DNA from: Rhodosorus marinus
Lineage: Eukaryota; Rhodophyta; Stylonematophyceae; Stylonematales; Stylonemataceae
Assembly (NCBI GenBank): GCA_029953675.1
Contig: JAMWBK010000002.1
Location: forward strand, 62,001 to 126,000
Length of the DNA stretch: 64,000 nucleotides
Direction of reading: 5' to 3'
Shown here: positions 1 through 7,935 of the stretch, piece by piece
How the letters are laid out: every line of letters begins with the position of its first letter
Position numbering within the stretch: the first letter of the stretch is position 1
Notes under the pieces: model-generated
The model's database searches: none
What the model was told of the DNA's origin: nothing
The model's input: the letters and a program-made list of their open reading frames with translations, nothing else
Program-made: the position numbers and the translations under genes

Positions 1-1166
1 ATGAGAACACGAATACAACCCCTCGCCTTCTTCAGCAGTTGGCGACAGACTCTGAAGCTCAATTGGACTGGATCTAGCCACCTAGGAGCGCTACTCGATG
101 CCTGCACATCGACGAACCTGACCGAGCACCACCACATTCGACCCCTGCTCCACTCGACGGATCAACTTGGAGCACAACTAATCGAAGCGAGCCTCCACTC
201 AAAACGCTGCCTGGCACGAGGAACACCGGCCCCCATACTCCGCCTAACAGAATGGCAATCGTTGGAGAGCCAAGAACAAGCAGAGAACCCGCACACACCA
301 CCCGACAGGCCCTTGATCGGTTCAACCCAAAAACTCCTCTCCAACTGGAGTCACCGACGGGCATTCGAGGAAATGGTGGAGAACGCGGAGATCAGCGAGA
401 CGGCACGTGCGCGAATACGCTCCTGCAAGGGATCAGGAGGCGGTACTTGGCTGCGAGACTTGCCAAGGAAACACGGACGCGGCCTAAGTAGCGGAGAACT
501 GAACCTGAGCTTTCGACAACTGTTGGGATTGCCCCTGCCGAGCGTACGAATACTTAGTACGTGTACGATATGTTCCCAACCACACGACGCTGCAGGCATT
601 CAACGCCTCACCACTGCACCAGCTCTACCGGGAGCTGGACAATTCGGCATAACATGGTCAGGGACGCCCTGGCGACAGTGCTGAGACAATGGCGACTAGA
701 AGTGACAATAGAACCGACCGGACACTACCAAGGCAGTCGGCTTCGGCCTGACATTCTAGCCCGACACCCACGAACAGGCAAGCTCTACGTGATCGATGTG
801 AAGGTGACCTCGCCTTTGCAAAGAACACACCTACACAAAGCGTCTTGGGAGACCGGGTATGCGGCACGGAAAGCGGAAAAGTTTAAAGAGTCCAAATACC
901 GTGACAGTATCGGAGAACATAACGACGACATCTTCGTCCCCTTCTGCCTGGAAACATTTGGGCAGATGGGACAACAAGCGAATGAGTTCCTCAAGGAAGC
1001 GACTATACACCTGGATCAGCGGGCAACGCAAGTAAGTGAGGCTCGGGCGATCTTGAACCGCACTTTGTGGAAAGGAAACGCTATCCTTGCCACCCAGGCT
1101 CGTCGTGTCGACGAAGCAGACTATGACATCGTCCTTATCTTAGAACGTAGCCACACAACCCATTAG
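1..1166 (+). pseudogene. Family A ORF2 C-terminus: zinc knuckle and RLE endonuclease, frameshifted
   Basis: The first reading frame (1-684) carries the post-RT segment, an RIRS..GSGGGTWLRDLP stretch and the start of a zinc knuckle (CTICSQPH). At about 612 the conserved frame continues in the +2 register (561-1166), giving HHCTSSTG and then the nuclease core RPDILARHPRTGKLYVIDV with the downstream K..Y element. A single missing base near 611-614 explains the shift, since family B and N copies read through the same place. In R2/CRE-like LINEs this domain nicks the target for target-primed reverse transcription. Here it cannot be translated as one protein, so the copy is dead unless frameshifted. 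The RPD and DVKV catalytic residues are intact. Confidence 0.85.
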
Positions 1167-1171
1167 GGGTT
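1157..1171 (+). other. Hairpin with the family A stop codon in its loop
   Basis: AACCC (1157-1161) pairs with GGGTT (1167-1171) around the loop ATTAG, whose last three bases are the ORF2 stop codon. Families B and N have the same arrangement with a different stem (CCCCG/CGGGG). Confidence 0.6.
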
Positions 1172-1209
1172 TCTTTGCTGACCAATAGGATCCTTATTGC
1201 TTCTTAATG

Positions 1210-1259
1210 GGCTCCAATAGGGAGTTCTTCAGTAAAGTGTACGCGGTTACGTTAGTCTG
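1210..1259 (+). promoter_or_regulatory. Family A 3' tail: ANTAG stem-loop and terminal motif
   Basis: GGCTCC (1210-1215), loop AATAG and GGAGTT (1221-1226) form a stem closed by two G-U pairs. It is followed by CAGTAAAGTGTACGCG and GTTACGTTAGTCTG (1246-1259). The same order, with different stem bases, ends families B, H, I and N. This is probably the RNA structure that the element's own RT recognises (inference from R2-type elements). Confidence 0.65.
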
Positions 1260-1260
1260 C

Positions 1261-2049
1261 ATTTCGCATGAACACCGGACGCGAATTCGATCGGCCGCCG
1301 GGTCAGGTTCGGGGATATGGCTGCGGGAGCTGCCGCTGCTGGAGCCCAAAAAGCTGACATCGAACCAATTACAGGTAAATGTCCGTCAACTCTTGGGATT
1401 GCCGATCCCTGGATTAAGGACGACGGAGAAGTGTAGCAGTTGTCGGCGTCCCCACGGTGCCAATGGGGTACAACGCTTTCAACACTGCCCTACGTCAACT
1501 GGGCTATGGCAGAGGAGACACGATGAGATCTGCACGGAATTGGCGAGATGGCTGAACCGTTGGAACTTTTTAGACATACAACAGGAGCCTACATCCTATT
1601 TCGAGAACTACCAGCTACGACCAGATATTATCGCGACCCACCCGAAGACGTTCCAGAGGTACGCTCTGGACGTGACGGTGACTTCACCGCTCCAGGATAA
1701 GTACTTGAGGCGCGGGAGTGGGGAGAGCGGGTATGCAGCGAAGATGGCGGAGAATTATAAATTGGCACACTACAAGGAAGCAATGGCGGTGGAGAAACCC
1801 AGCGACAAATTCGTCCCGATTGCGATTGAGACGTTTGGGCGGACAGGGAAGTTGGCACAAGATTTTTTACGGGATGGCTGCAAGCACCTCCTACATCGTA
1901 GCGAGGAGTTGAGCGACGTACGCGCTCAGCTAAACAGGCACCTTTGGCAGGGGAACGCAGAAGTCGCACTAGGCGCTCTGCGTGTGGACCAGCTGGACAA
2001 TCCAGTGGTCCCTGTTTTTTCTTTAGAACGTAGCATGCGACCCCGGTAG
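1261..2049 (+). CDS. Family B ORF2 C-terminal fragment: zinc knuckle plus RLE endonuclease
   Basis: This is an open 5'-truncated fragment. In order it has RTRIRSAAGSGSGIWLRELP, the knuckle CSSCRRPH...HC, then RPDIIATHPKTFQRYALDV, TSPLQ, and KMAENYKLAHY, which together fit a PD-(D/E)XK nuclease of the type seen at the C-terminus of R2/CRE-clade LINEs. The frame also runs upstream through the family A tail to an ATG at 1207, so a 280-residue product is formally possible, but that start belongs to another element. No RT is present, so the copy is not autonomous. The frame is undamaged here but has a frameshift in its inverted twin (26713-27502). Confidence 0.8.
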   Translation: MSHEHRTRIRSAAGSGSGIWLRELPLLEPKKLTSNQLQVNVRQLLGLPIPGLRTTEKCSSCRRPHGANGVQRFQHCPTSTGLWQRRHDEICTELARWLNRWNFLDIQQEPTSYFENYQLRPDIIATHPKTFQRYALDVTVTSPLQDKYLRRGSGESGYAAKMAENYKLAHYKEAMAVEKPSDKFVPIAIETFGRTGKLAQDFLRDGCKHLLHRSEELSDVRAQLNRHLWQGNAEVALGALRVDQLDNPVVPVFSLERSMRPR

Positions 2050-2112
2050 CGGGGTTATTGTAAGTAATTCTCTAGTTAGTGATAGACTCAGTGTTACGCC
2101 GCATTAGGCGGC
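2041..2112 (+). promoter_or_regulatory. Family B stop-codon hairpin and ANTAG stem-loop
   Basis: CCCCG (2041-2045) and CGGGG (2050-2054) flank GTAG, which contains the stop TAG (2047-2049). A second hairpin follows: GCCGC (2098-2102), loop ATTAG, GCGGC (2108-2112), then CCCAATAAAGCTTACA. The AATAAA could serve as a polyadenylation signal, but the tail ends in the conserved motif rather than in poly(A). Confidence 0.65.
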
Positions 2113-2130
2113 TGCCCAATAAAGCTTACA

Positions 2131-2199
2131 GTTACGTTAGTCTGGGGTAGTCTGGGGTACGTTAGTCTGGGGTAAGTGTACGCGGTTATCTGGGGTTAT
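2131..2199 (+). repeat. Telomere-like variant repeat tract
   Basis: GTTACGTTAGTCTGGGGT is followed by a 10-nt unit (AGTCTGGGGT), a 15-nt unit (ACGTTAGTCTGGGGT), then AAGTGTACGCGGTTA and TCTGGGGTTATT. The units share the G-rich core and vary in length. The tract separates the B tail from the 5' UTR of element C. Confidence 0.6.
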
Positions 2200-3518
2200 T
2201 GGATAAGGTTCGAAATTAAGTTTGTAGGTTTGGTTCGCCTGGGGTAAAATATGCCAAACACTGGCACTTCCCCTTCGTTTGGGGAGGGGAATTCGAAGAA
2301 TACCGGTGCAATGAGCGGAATGCTGCCTGCCTCTCCAATTGCTGAACGAGAGGACGGGCATGGGCCACATGATGGACTACAAGCGACTACTTTACGCCCA
2401 GAAGAACCGTGCCAGGAGGGGAGTCGGACAGAGCCTTCTACGTCATCCTCTCCCGCTAACACGTTCCTCCACCAACTTCGAAGCTACGATCAGTGCTATC
2501 ACGCCCTCGGAATTGGGGAGCAGGACATCGCGAACTTCTACAAAGCAGTCTTCAATCTCTACTCGCGAATTAACAGTACCACAGAGATACATAATGTCAC
2601 CAGCCGCCTCACGGAACTTGCACAGAAGCCCCACATGTGGCAAGCTTCTGCACAGACTTCGAATCCCTCGGGAGCTTCGGCGCATCACCGGCAGACGGCG
2701 GTGGTCAATCAACTTGCGGCTGGAACGGGCTTCAATCAAGTTCCGGTCGGGACAGGTGTCCCTGCGGGTGTCCGGTTTGAGACGGCTTTCCCGGCCCTTG
2801 GGAATGACACCCCCAGACCCACCTACGCGGCGGTTTCGGCGGTAGAAGTACCAGAGAACGGTGTAGAGACACCCATCCGCACCATGCGAAGGCCTGGGCC
2901 GCAGACGCAACATGCCGCCCTGAAGCAGTTACACGCCACAGTGGGAGGGGCCAGCTGGGGCCCTGAGACCACGCCAGTGCTTGTTACCCTCCGAAATATC
3001 CGTCCCCCACGACAGGATGAGGTGGCTGCTTCTGACTTCACTACGGTCCTATGCCGGGCGTTGGGCATTCCCGGCTCGTATGTGGCGCATCTGGACTTTA
3101 TCTCTTCACGCGTGAGCCTCGTGTGCCACCCTGATGCAATTCCTCTTCTCCAAAGCGCAATCAGCCGGGGTGTGTTCCGGACTGGGATTTTCGGATCCTT
3201 TACCATGCGACACCCCGATCGACAGGTAACCCTGCACACTGGACGCGGCTTAGAGGCTGATAACCTGTTAGGCTTCAACGAACGACAACGGCTCGCACCC
3301 GAGGATATCCCAGGCCAGACGCTGCAACGGGCCATCCAACAAATCATCCGTATAAGGACGCGGCTCGGAAAGCGACACCTGTCCTTCTCCACTCTCGCCG
3401 CCATTCATGAGATGCTGGAAGAACGCCTTGAGGAGCTCCAAGCCCCGCAATCTCCCTCAACGGTACCCGGGGAGAGCGCGGAACCCCCTGCGCCTGCAGC
3501 CGCTACGCAAGCAAGTAC
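2176..3518 (+). mobile_element. Family C LINE, 5' UTR and ORF1 only, 3'-truncated
   Basis: A complete-looking 5' end (short UTR, then ATG at 2251) starts just after the telomere-like tract. The element stops inside ORF1 at about 3518, where an unrelated coding sequence begins. ORF2, RLE and tail are missing. The same truncated structure occurs in the inverted copy, so the fusion predates the duplication. Confidence 0.75.
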
Positions 3519-3660
3519 GACGACCCGCGAACCTATGCGTATGAAAATTTTCCTCAGCCTTTATCGTACATCGACTATGGTCTCAGCCTCTCGAGGAGGA
3601 TGCTGGATATTATGTTCTTCAACGACGACGCCGAGGAGAACCAAAACGCGTACAATCTGA
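2251..3660 (+). CDS. Family C ORF1 protein, C-terminus fused out of frame to a host gene
   Basis: Residues ~70-130 carry a helical block conserved with the B- and J-family ORF1s (FLHQLRSYDQCYHALGIGE). Residues ~245-330 carry LVTLRNIRPPRQDEV, then DFTTVLCRALGI and VDF-type strands. This pattern resembles an RNA-recognition-motif fold, as in ORF1 of other LINEs (inference). No CCHC finger is present. True ORF1 sequence ends near residue 423 (APAAATQAS). The last ~47 residues are translated from the 873-aa gene in a different frame and are not a real domain. The ATG at 2251 is the first after the 5' UTR. The product is probably an RNA-binding coat protein remnant without an ORF2 partner in cis. 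Confidence 0.75.
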   Translation: MPNTGTSPSFGEGNSKNTGAMSGMLPASPIAEREDGHGPHDGLQATTLRPEEPCQEGSRTEPSTSSSPANTFLHQLRSYDQCYHALGIGEQDIANFYKAVFNLYSRINSTTEIHNVTSRLTELAQKPHMWQASAQTSNPSGASAHHRQTAVVNQLAAGTGFNQVPVGTGVPAGVRFETAFPALGNDTPRPTYAAVSAVEVPENGVETPIRTMRRPGPQTQHAALKQLHATVGGASWGPETTPVLVTLRNIRPPRQDEVAASDFTTVLCRALGIPGSYVAHLDFISSRVSLVCHPDAIPLLQSAISRGVFRTGIFGSFTMRHPDRQVTLHTGRGLEADNLLGFNERQRLAPEDIPGQTLQRAIQQIIRIRTRLGKRHLSFSTLAAIHEMLEERLEELQAPQSPSTVPGESAEPPAPAAATQASTTTREPMRMKIFLSLYRTSTMVSASRGGCWILCSSTTTPRRTKTRTI

Positions 3661-6221
3661 TCCTCCTATCGGTTTCCGATATGCTTTACAACGCGCAACT
3701 AGCTGCCAACCGGACCTCGGACGAGACGGAGAAAGCTAAGTACACCTCGCTGGCCGGCAGGGCAATCTCTATCATCAAAGGTGCGAATCCGCTGACCACC
3801 TCCTCGGGTACGAATGCCAACCAGCTCAGCGTCATGAGCTTTACGTACCTGCTAGACTACCTTGAATCACAGCGTCAGCTCGGAGAATCCATGGAATACT
3901 ACTACGACGCCTACAGAAACAGCGTTGAGGACTCGGAAGCTTCTATGGAGCTCCTTTCCAACGCGACCAGTAACGCGCAGACGGGTATCGCCACGCAGTT
4001 AGCCAAGCAGCAGGCACTGATGGAGGAGATCATGGAGGTGAACCGGTCGATGTCGGTAGCTGATCAAAATATTTGGAAATACAAGAGCACGATGGAGATG
4101 CGGCAGGGTGATATGGACGAGTGTTGGCGTCAGGTCGAAAAGGCTGCTAAGTTCAACAAGGTGATGCAGTTTGTGAGCTTCTTTGCTGGCGTCTTTGACG
4201 CGGCATTCGCAGTGACCAAGGCAATGTCCAAAGTCAGCGGTTGGACCAAGAGTGATTCGCTCGCAGATACAACGAAGGCGGTGTTCTCCGGCATTGATGC
4301 CTGGAGTGGTGTCAAGTTTTCTATGATACCTTCGCTGACGAATGAAATGGTGGACTTCTTCCCTTCGCCTGGAGAAAGCGCCGACTGGTCAGGGTACGAA
4401 GTGAGCTACGAGGCGATCATGGCCGATATTGGACTTATCACGGATGGCACAGAGACGCTCGCGGATCCTCTGGAGAGCGTCTACAGTGCGGACGACTATG
4501 ATGAAGCCGTAGCGCTATCCGCGCAAGTAAACAAGGTCCAAAACTCGATAGGCAGTGCAATGGTGGCGCTTGACAGAAAAGAACTCGAAGACTACGTGGG
4601 GTACATGAAGAAAGAGTGCTACAGCTCGGCGACTGGATTTCTTCAGGCTTTCGATGGGCTGGAGATGTGGGTCAACCAAAAGAATGACCTCATCGCGCTC
4701 TACTCCTCGTATATGAGCTACCTCAAACAGGTCACCGCGACAAAGCTCTACCTAGAGAACGTTGTGGGTGCACTGGCGGTCGAAATGAAGAACAACATGA
4801 TCAACCCTGCCGCACCGGCCGTCAAGGCCGCTCACGAGACCAGCTATTTCCTTCTGATCTCCGATTTTCACCGAGATCTTGAGACCGTCTTGACCGCGAG
4901 AGACTATCTCATGATGGGCTCGGTGTCGTCGGTGGACACCGTTAGCCTTGCGGACTGTGAGTGGGAAGCTTCTCTTCTGGACGAATCATCGAGCTTATAC
5001 TTCAGCTGTGCAGCAGATGCAATCATTCAACTGCAAAAGTCACTCAAGAATTGGTACGAGACCGTTTATTCGCACGGCGAGCTGATGGAGTATGGCAGCT
5101 ACTGGGGCCCTTATAGTATCAACGCACAGACGGTAGGAGAGGATAACTGGACGGAGTTTCTGGAGACGGGGTCAATCAATTTTTGCGTTGACCCATCGCA
5201 TCCGGCGTTCAACAATCTCCCGGGGCTGGACGATCCGCTCTTCTTCCCTATGATTTCGATGGACAGCATGTTCGTCGTTTTCGACGGCGTGTCGCTTGAG
5301 AAGAGCCCAGTTATCGACATCACACACAAGAGCACGTCCGGAATCACTCGTGTTGCAGAGGCAGAGGATGATGAAGACTCGATGTACTACGTGAAGAGGT
5401 ATTCGCACTCCAACCGGGAGCGAACGTTTATGTACTTTGGGGGTGCTCCCGGGTATAGCGAGCTGGAAATGAAGGAGTGGATGGCATCTGACTACATCCG
5501 ACAGCACGCCGTGTTCTCGCAGGACAAATTTATCGACTTAAGCCCATTCAGCAACTATCAAATCGATGCCAGGCTCAGCGACATCGACGGTATTACCAAC
5601 GTTCGGATCTACTTCACTGGAAGCTACGTGAGGTCGCACTTTGCCGATGCCCTGAACTCGTCAAATCCAATCATGTGCAACTCTTTCGATTCGGCTGAGA
5701 CCCCGACCCCGACCCCGACCCCAATAGCGCCTCCGACTCCGACCCAGACACCAATAGCGACTCCTAATCAGACAGCAACGCCGACTCCGACTTCTACGAG
5801 GGCTCCTACGACGGCCCCGACGACGGCTCCCGCAGAAACATCGACCGAGCTACCGTTGCTAGAAATGGTGGCCCGAAAGGAGGAAGCTGATTGCAGTTCT
5901 TACAAGGTATCAGCAGAGAAGGTTGGATCCGTAACCAGGTTCTCCGGTGAGACAGTTAGTGCCTGTGTGATAACGTTTTCGTCTAAGGATGCTGGTGTAA
6001 ACCTGCCGAAGAGCCTCGAGATATCGTGGGAATGGCCCCAAAAGCCGAAGAGACTTTCGTGGGAGCAAGCGGATGGCATCGTCATCAGCTCAAACGAGGT
6101 TTTCGGCGTATTGAGCATCTCCTCTCGACTTCAGAGGTTATCCGAGGCAGTCACGGTTGCCATCTCTGACACCTGTCCAGACAATATCGAAATCGTCGCG
6201 GTTAACCGATCCGGGTGTTGA
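3519..6221 (+). CDS. Large secreted-type protein of unknown function, 5' end replaced by LINE sequence
   Basis: The frame is open from the LINE junction at about 3519 (reading DDPRTYAYENF before the first Met at 3600) to the stop at 6221, giving at least 873 residues. Residues 1-430 look mainly helical with a hydrophobic stretch at ~187-212 (VMQFVSFFAGVFDAAFAVTK). Residues 430-690 are mixed, with scattered Cys. Residues ~700-750 are a Thr/Pro linker, and the last ~125 residues form a small Cys-containing domain with four Cys. I recognise no family. Secretion is inferred from the PT linker and Cys pairs; any signal peptide was lost with the 5' end. The inverted copy at 22511-25243 is 10 residues longer because of extra PT codons and differs by a few residues (Ser/Gly, Met/Leu, Leu/Phe). 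The purity of the long frame in both copies suggests it was recently functional. Confidence 0.7.
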   Translation, partial: DDPRTYAYENFPQPLSYIDYGLSLSRRMLDIMFFNDDAEENQNAYNLILLSVSDMLYNAQLAANRTSDETEKAKYTSLAGRAISIIKGANPLTTSSGTNANQLSVMSFTYLLDYLESQRQLGESMEYYYDAYRNSVEDSEASMELLSNATSNAQTGIATQLAKQQALMEEIMEVNRSMSVADQNIWKYKSTMEMRQGDMDECWRQVEKAAKFNKVMQFVSFFAGVFDAAFAVTKAMSKVSGWTKSDSLADTTKAVFSGIDAWSGVKFSMIPSLTNEMVDFFPSPGESADWSGYEVSYEAIMADIGLITDGTETLADPLESVYSADDYDEAVALSAQVNKVQNSIGSAMVALDRKELEDYVGYMKKECYSSATGFLQAFDGLEMWVNQKNDLIALYSSYMSYLKQVTATKLYLENVVGALAVEMKNNMINPAAPAVKAAHETSYFLLISDFHRDLETVLTARDYLMMGSVSSVDTVSLADCEWEASLLDESSSLYFSCAADAIIQLQKSLKNWYETVYSHGELMEYGSYWGPYSINAQTVGEDNWTEFLETGSINFCVDPSHPAFNNLPGLDDPLFFPMISMDSMFVVFDGVSLEKSPVIDITHKSTSGITRVAEAEDDEDSMYYVKRYSHSNRERTFMYFGGAPGYSELEMKEWMASDYIRQHAVFSQDKFIDLSPFSNYQIDARLSDIDGITNVRIYFTGSYVRSHFADALNSSNPIMCNSFDSAETPTPTPTPIAPPTPTQTPIATPNQTATPTPTSTRAPTTAPTTAPAETSTELPLLEMVARKEEADCSSYKVSAEKVGSVTRFSGETVSACVITFSSKDAGVNLPKSLEISWEWPQKPKRLSWEQADGIVISSNEVFGVLSISSRLQRLSEAVTVAISDTCPDNIEIVAVNRSGC

Positions 6222-6295
6222 AAGACTTGAGATTATTGTGCCCGTATGCGGTGTGAAATTTTACTTCATGTTCCTGACTGTAAAGTAAGGAGTAT

Positions 6296-6301
6296 AATAA
6301 A
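6296..6301 (+). terminator. Polyadenylation signal of the 873-aa gene
   Basis: AATAAA lies 75 bp after the stop codon. It is also preserved in the inverted copy (22431-22436, minus). Confidence 0.4.
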
Positions 6302-6636
6302 TTACACAGTATCGCCTTAAAGCGACGCCAAACCAATGTGTGGGACCCCGAAAAAAATTGTATTGCGCTTATTAGACCTCTTTTACTCCCAGTTTTGGTT
6401 TCGTGAGGGTGTATGGTGCTGGCTTTTGGTGGTTTTGAGTCGCTATTGTGTTCTTCGGTGGGAGGCGCTTCTTTCTGCAGCCTTTCCCCCGCATCTTCTA
6501 GTGGTGTGGTGCGTGCTGGGGGTTGCTAGCGCCCCTTGGAGGTCGTGGTGGTTTTTCTTTGGTTGCAAACGTTGGGAACAAGTTCTCTTTTTGGGGGTTT
6601 CGTGGAGGAATCGGTTTTTCACACCTTCCAATCGTT

Positions 6637-7935
6637 ATGGTTGGGGTTTCCCCACCCATTCCGGCGGACGGAGCCGTTCTCTCAGCGCGCGTGGAGCTCT
6701 GCGTGGGCGGGTTTAGTACCGCGGCCACCCTCACGGACTGCGCTGACGAGTTAGCCCATGGGATCTGCTCGAAACTGACGAGTCTTCTTGTGACTGCTTC
6801 CCAGGAACACCGCCTGCCCCTGCTGATCGCCTATTTGGAGCGCTTCTCCGCCTCCGCGCCTGCCCCATACCCCCCGGTGCCCGTCCCCGCGGATCCGCAC
6901 GGTACAGCGGGGCCTGCCTCCACCCGACCCGAGCGCTCCGCTCCGGTCATTCCTGATTCCGACTGGCCTACCCCTATTCAAGGACAGACGCCTCCTGGGC
7001 CCGCGTCGGGCCCGAATCCTGCTCCCTCCAGTGCCCCACGTGCGACCTATTCGCAGGTCCTACGCAGGGGCTCTTCTGAACAACGCACGACGGCAATGGT
7101 GCGTATGATGCCACAACACATCCCTATTGACTCTTCTCGCCAACTATCTCCGTTCCACTTTGTTTGGATGACGAACGTGCGTCCCCAGACCCCCTCTCGT
7201 GGTCGGGGCCGCGCGCCCGTCCACTACCGCGATTTTCGCGACACCATGGCTTCCTCCCTTGGGGTCGCCCCGTCTGAATTCCTATATGTGGACTTCACGG
7301 GCCCTCATGCCTGTTTTCTTGTTACTGACTCGGCTTACCAGTTCCTTCAATCGCTTGTAACCACCCCCGCGCCCCAGCGCTCTGCTCTGGCCAACATGAT
7401 ACTGACTCGTCCTCATGTCTCTTTGTTTGTCGAGTTCGATCGTTTTGACGCCGGCTGGGTTCCTCCGTCGGCCTTGCAAAACCTGGATGCCTCGCAGGCT
7501 TCGGTTGTCGCGCTACACACTCATGCGGCGCGGCTCTCGCGCATACAGGCGAGCCTCTTCGCGCGTTTTCCTCCTCGCGGGGTCCTCCGCACCGCGCTAG
7601 AGGCCTTCCTCTCCACTGAGGCCACCCTGCTGGAAGCTCACCCTGCGTTTGACCTTCTGCCGCCGACTCTTGAGCACCCTTCCTCCCCTCGCCCTGTCTC
7701 CGAGGCTCGTGACACCGACATGGCAGAAGCACCATCGGCCTCTCCGAATCCGCTGGCTCTGGACACCCTCAGTCAAGACTCCGCTGCTGAAAACCCTGTG
7801 TCTACTTTCTTCAGGTCTTTTAGTTCCTTCGTGCGCCCTCCACGTAAGCGTCGTGCGGCTCCTGAGCCTCCCTCCGAGGCACCTCCTCCGGATATTCGAT
7901 CTGCCTTCCCGACTGAGGGGAGGCCCGATGTCTGA
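6637..7935 (+). CDS. Family G ORF1 protein
   Basis: 432 residues from the ATG at 6637. This start was chosen because the diverged L element (21868, minus) begins with the same MVGxSP. The frame is open further upstream to an ATG at 6523. Residues ~15-70 form a helical block, followed by a Pro-rich region. Residues ~165-250 (FHFVWMTNVRPQ, YRDFRDTMASSLGV, EFLYVDF, ACFLVTDSAYQFLQSL) match the beta-alpha-beta order of an RRM-like fold, by inference. The C-terminal third is acidic then basic (RKRRAAPEPP). It is probably the RNA-binding partner of ORF2. Its stop codon overlaps the ORF2 start (ATGTCTGA, 7928-7935). Confidence 0.82.
   Translation: MVGVSPPIPADGAVLSARVELCVGGFSTAATLTDCADELAHGICSKLTSLLVTASQEHRLPLLIAYLERFSASAPAPYPPVPVPADPHGTAGPASTRPERSAPVIPDSDWPTPIQGQTPPGPASGPNPAPSSAPRATYSQVLRRGSSEQRTTAMVRMMPQHIPIDSSRQLSPFHFVWMTNVRPQTPSRGRGRAPVHYRDFRDTMASSLGVAPSEFLYVDFTGPHACFLVTDSAYQFLQSLVTTPAPQRSALANMILTRPHVSLFVEFDRFDAGWVPPSALQNLDASQASVVALHTHAARLSRIQASLFARFPPRGVLRTALEAFLSTEATLLEAHPAFDLLPPTLEHPSSPRPVSEARDTDMAEAPSASPNPLALDTLSQDSAAENPVSTFFRSFSSFVRPPRKRRAAPEPPSEAPPPDIRSAFPTEGRPDV

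Larger units (their letters stand above)
1..1259 (+). mobile_element. Family A RLE-type LINE, 3' part (left end outside window)
   Basis: The window opens inside ORF2 of a lineage-1 non-LTR element. What is present is the region between RT and endonuclease, the zinc knuckle, the RLE domain and the complete 3' UTR. The RT core lies off the left edge. The element ends at 1259 in the terminal motif GTTACGTTAGTCTG and is followed at once by a 5'-truncated family B copy. Other family A pieces lie at 27597-27832 (minus) and 62442-63000 (plus). Confidence 0.85.
1260..2147 (+). mobile_element. Family B RLE-type LINE, 5'-truncated copy
   Basis: The copy begins directly after the family A terminal motif. 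It keeps only the zinc knuckle, RLE and 3' tail of ORF2. A longer copy of the same family at 48449-50202 shows the missing upstream part, and 27869-31650 holds the family's 5' half. It ends in GTTACGTTAGTCTGGGG at 2131-2147. Confidence 0.85.
931..6376 (+). repeat. Left arm of a 5.4-kb inverted duplication
   Basis: This segment recurs as reverse complement at 22356-27832. It contains the end of A, all of B, the C ORF1 fragment and the 873-aa gene with its 3' UTR. Length differs by 31 bp, accounted for by five extra 6-bp units in the PT-coding repeat and one extra T in the B ORF of the right arm. Only a few substitutions were noticed otherwise. The inner edges are 6376 and 22356; the outer edges are 931 and 27832. 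Confidence 0.92.

Noticed and set aside
1207-1260. ATG at 1207 as the true start of the family B protein
   Set aside because: This stretch is the 3' tail of family A; the frame through the junction is open by chance. Other B copies do not have it.
2151-2199. Calling the TTACGTTAGTCTGGGG sites proven telomeres
   Set aside because: At the host-intron junction (48303) the orientation fits an element 3' end better than a healed end, so the telomere idea is kept as a hypothesis only.
3519-3660. Last 47 residues of the family C ORF1 frame as a real domain
   Set aside because: They are the neighbouring gene's DNA read in the wrong frame after the fusion.
7649-7927. Family G ORF2 start upstream of 7928
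   Set aside because: This part overlaps ORF1 in another frame and is not conserved in L; the ATG overlapping the ORF1 stop is the better start.
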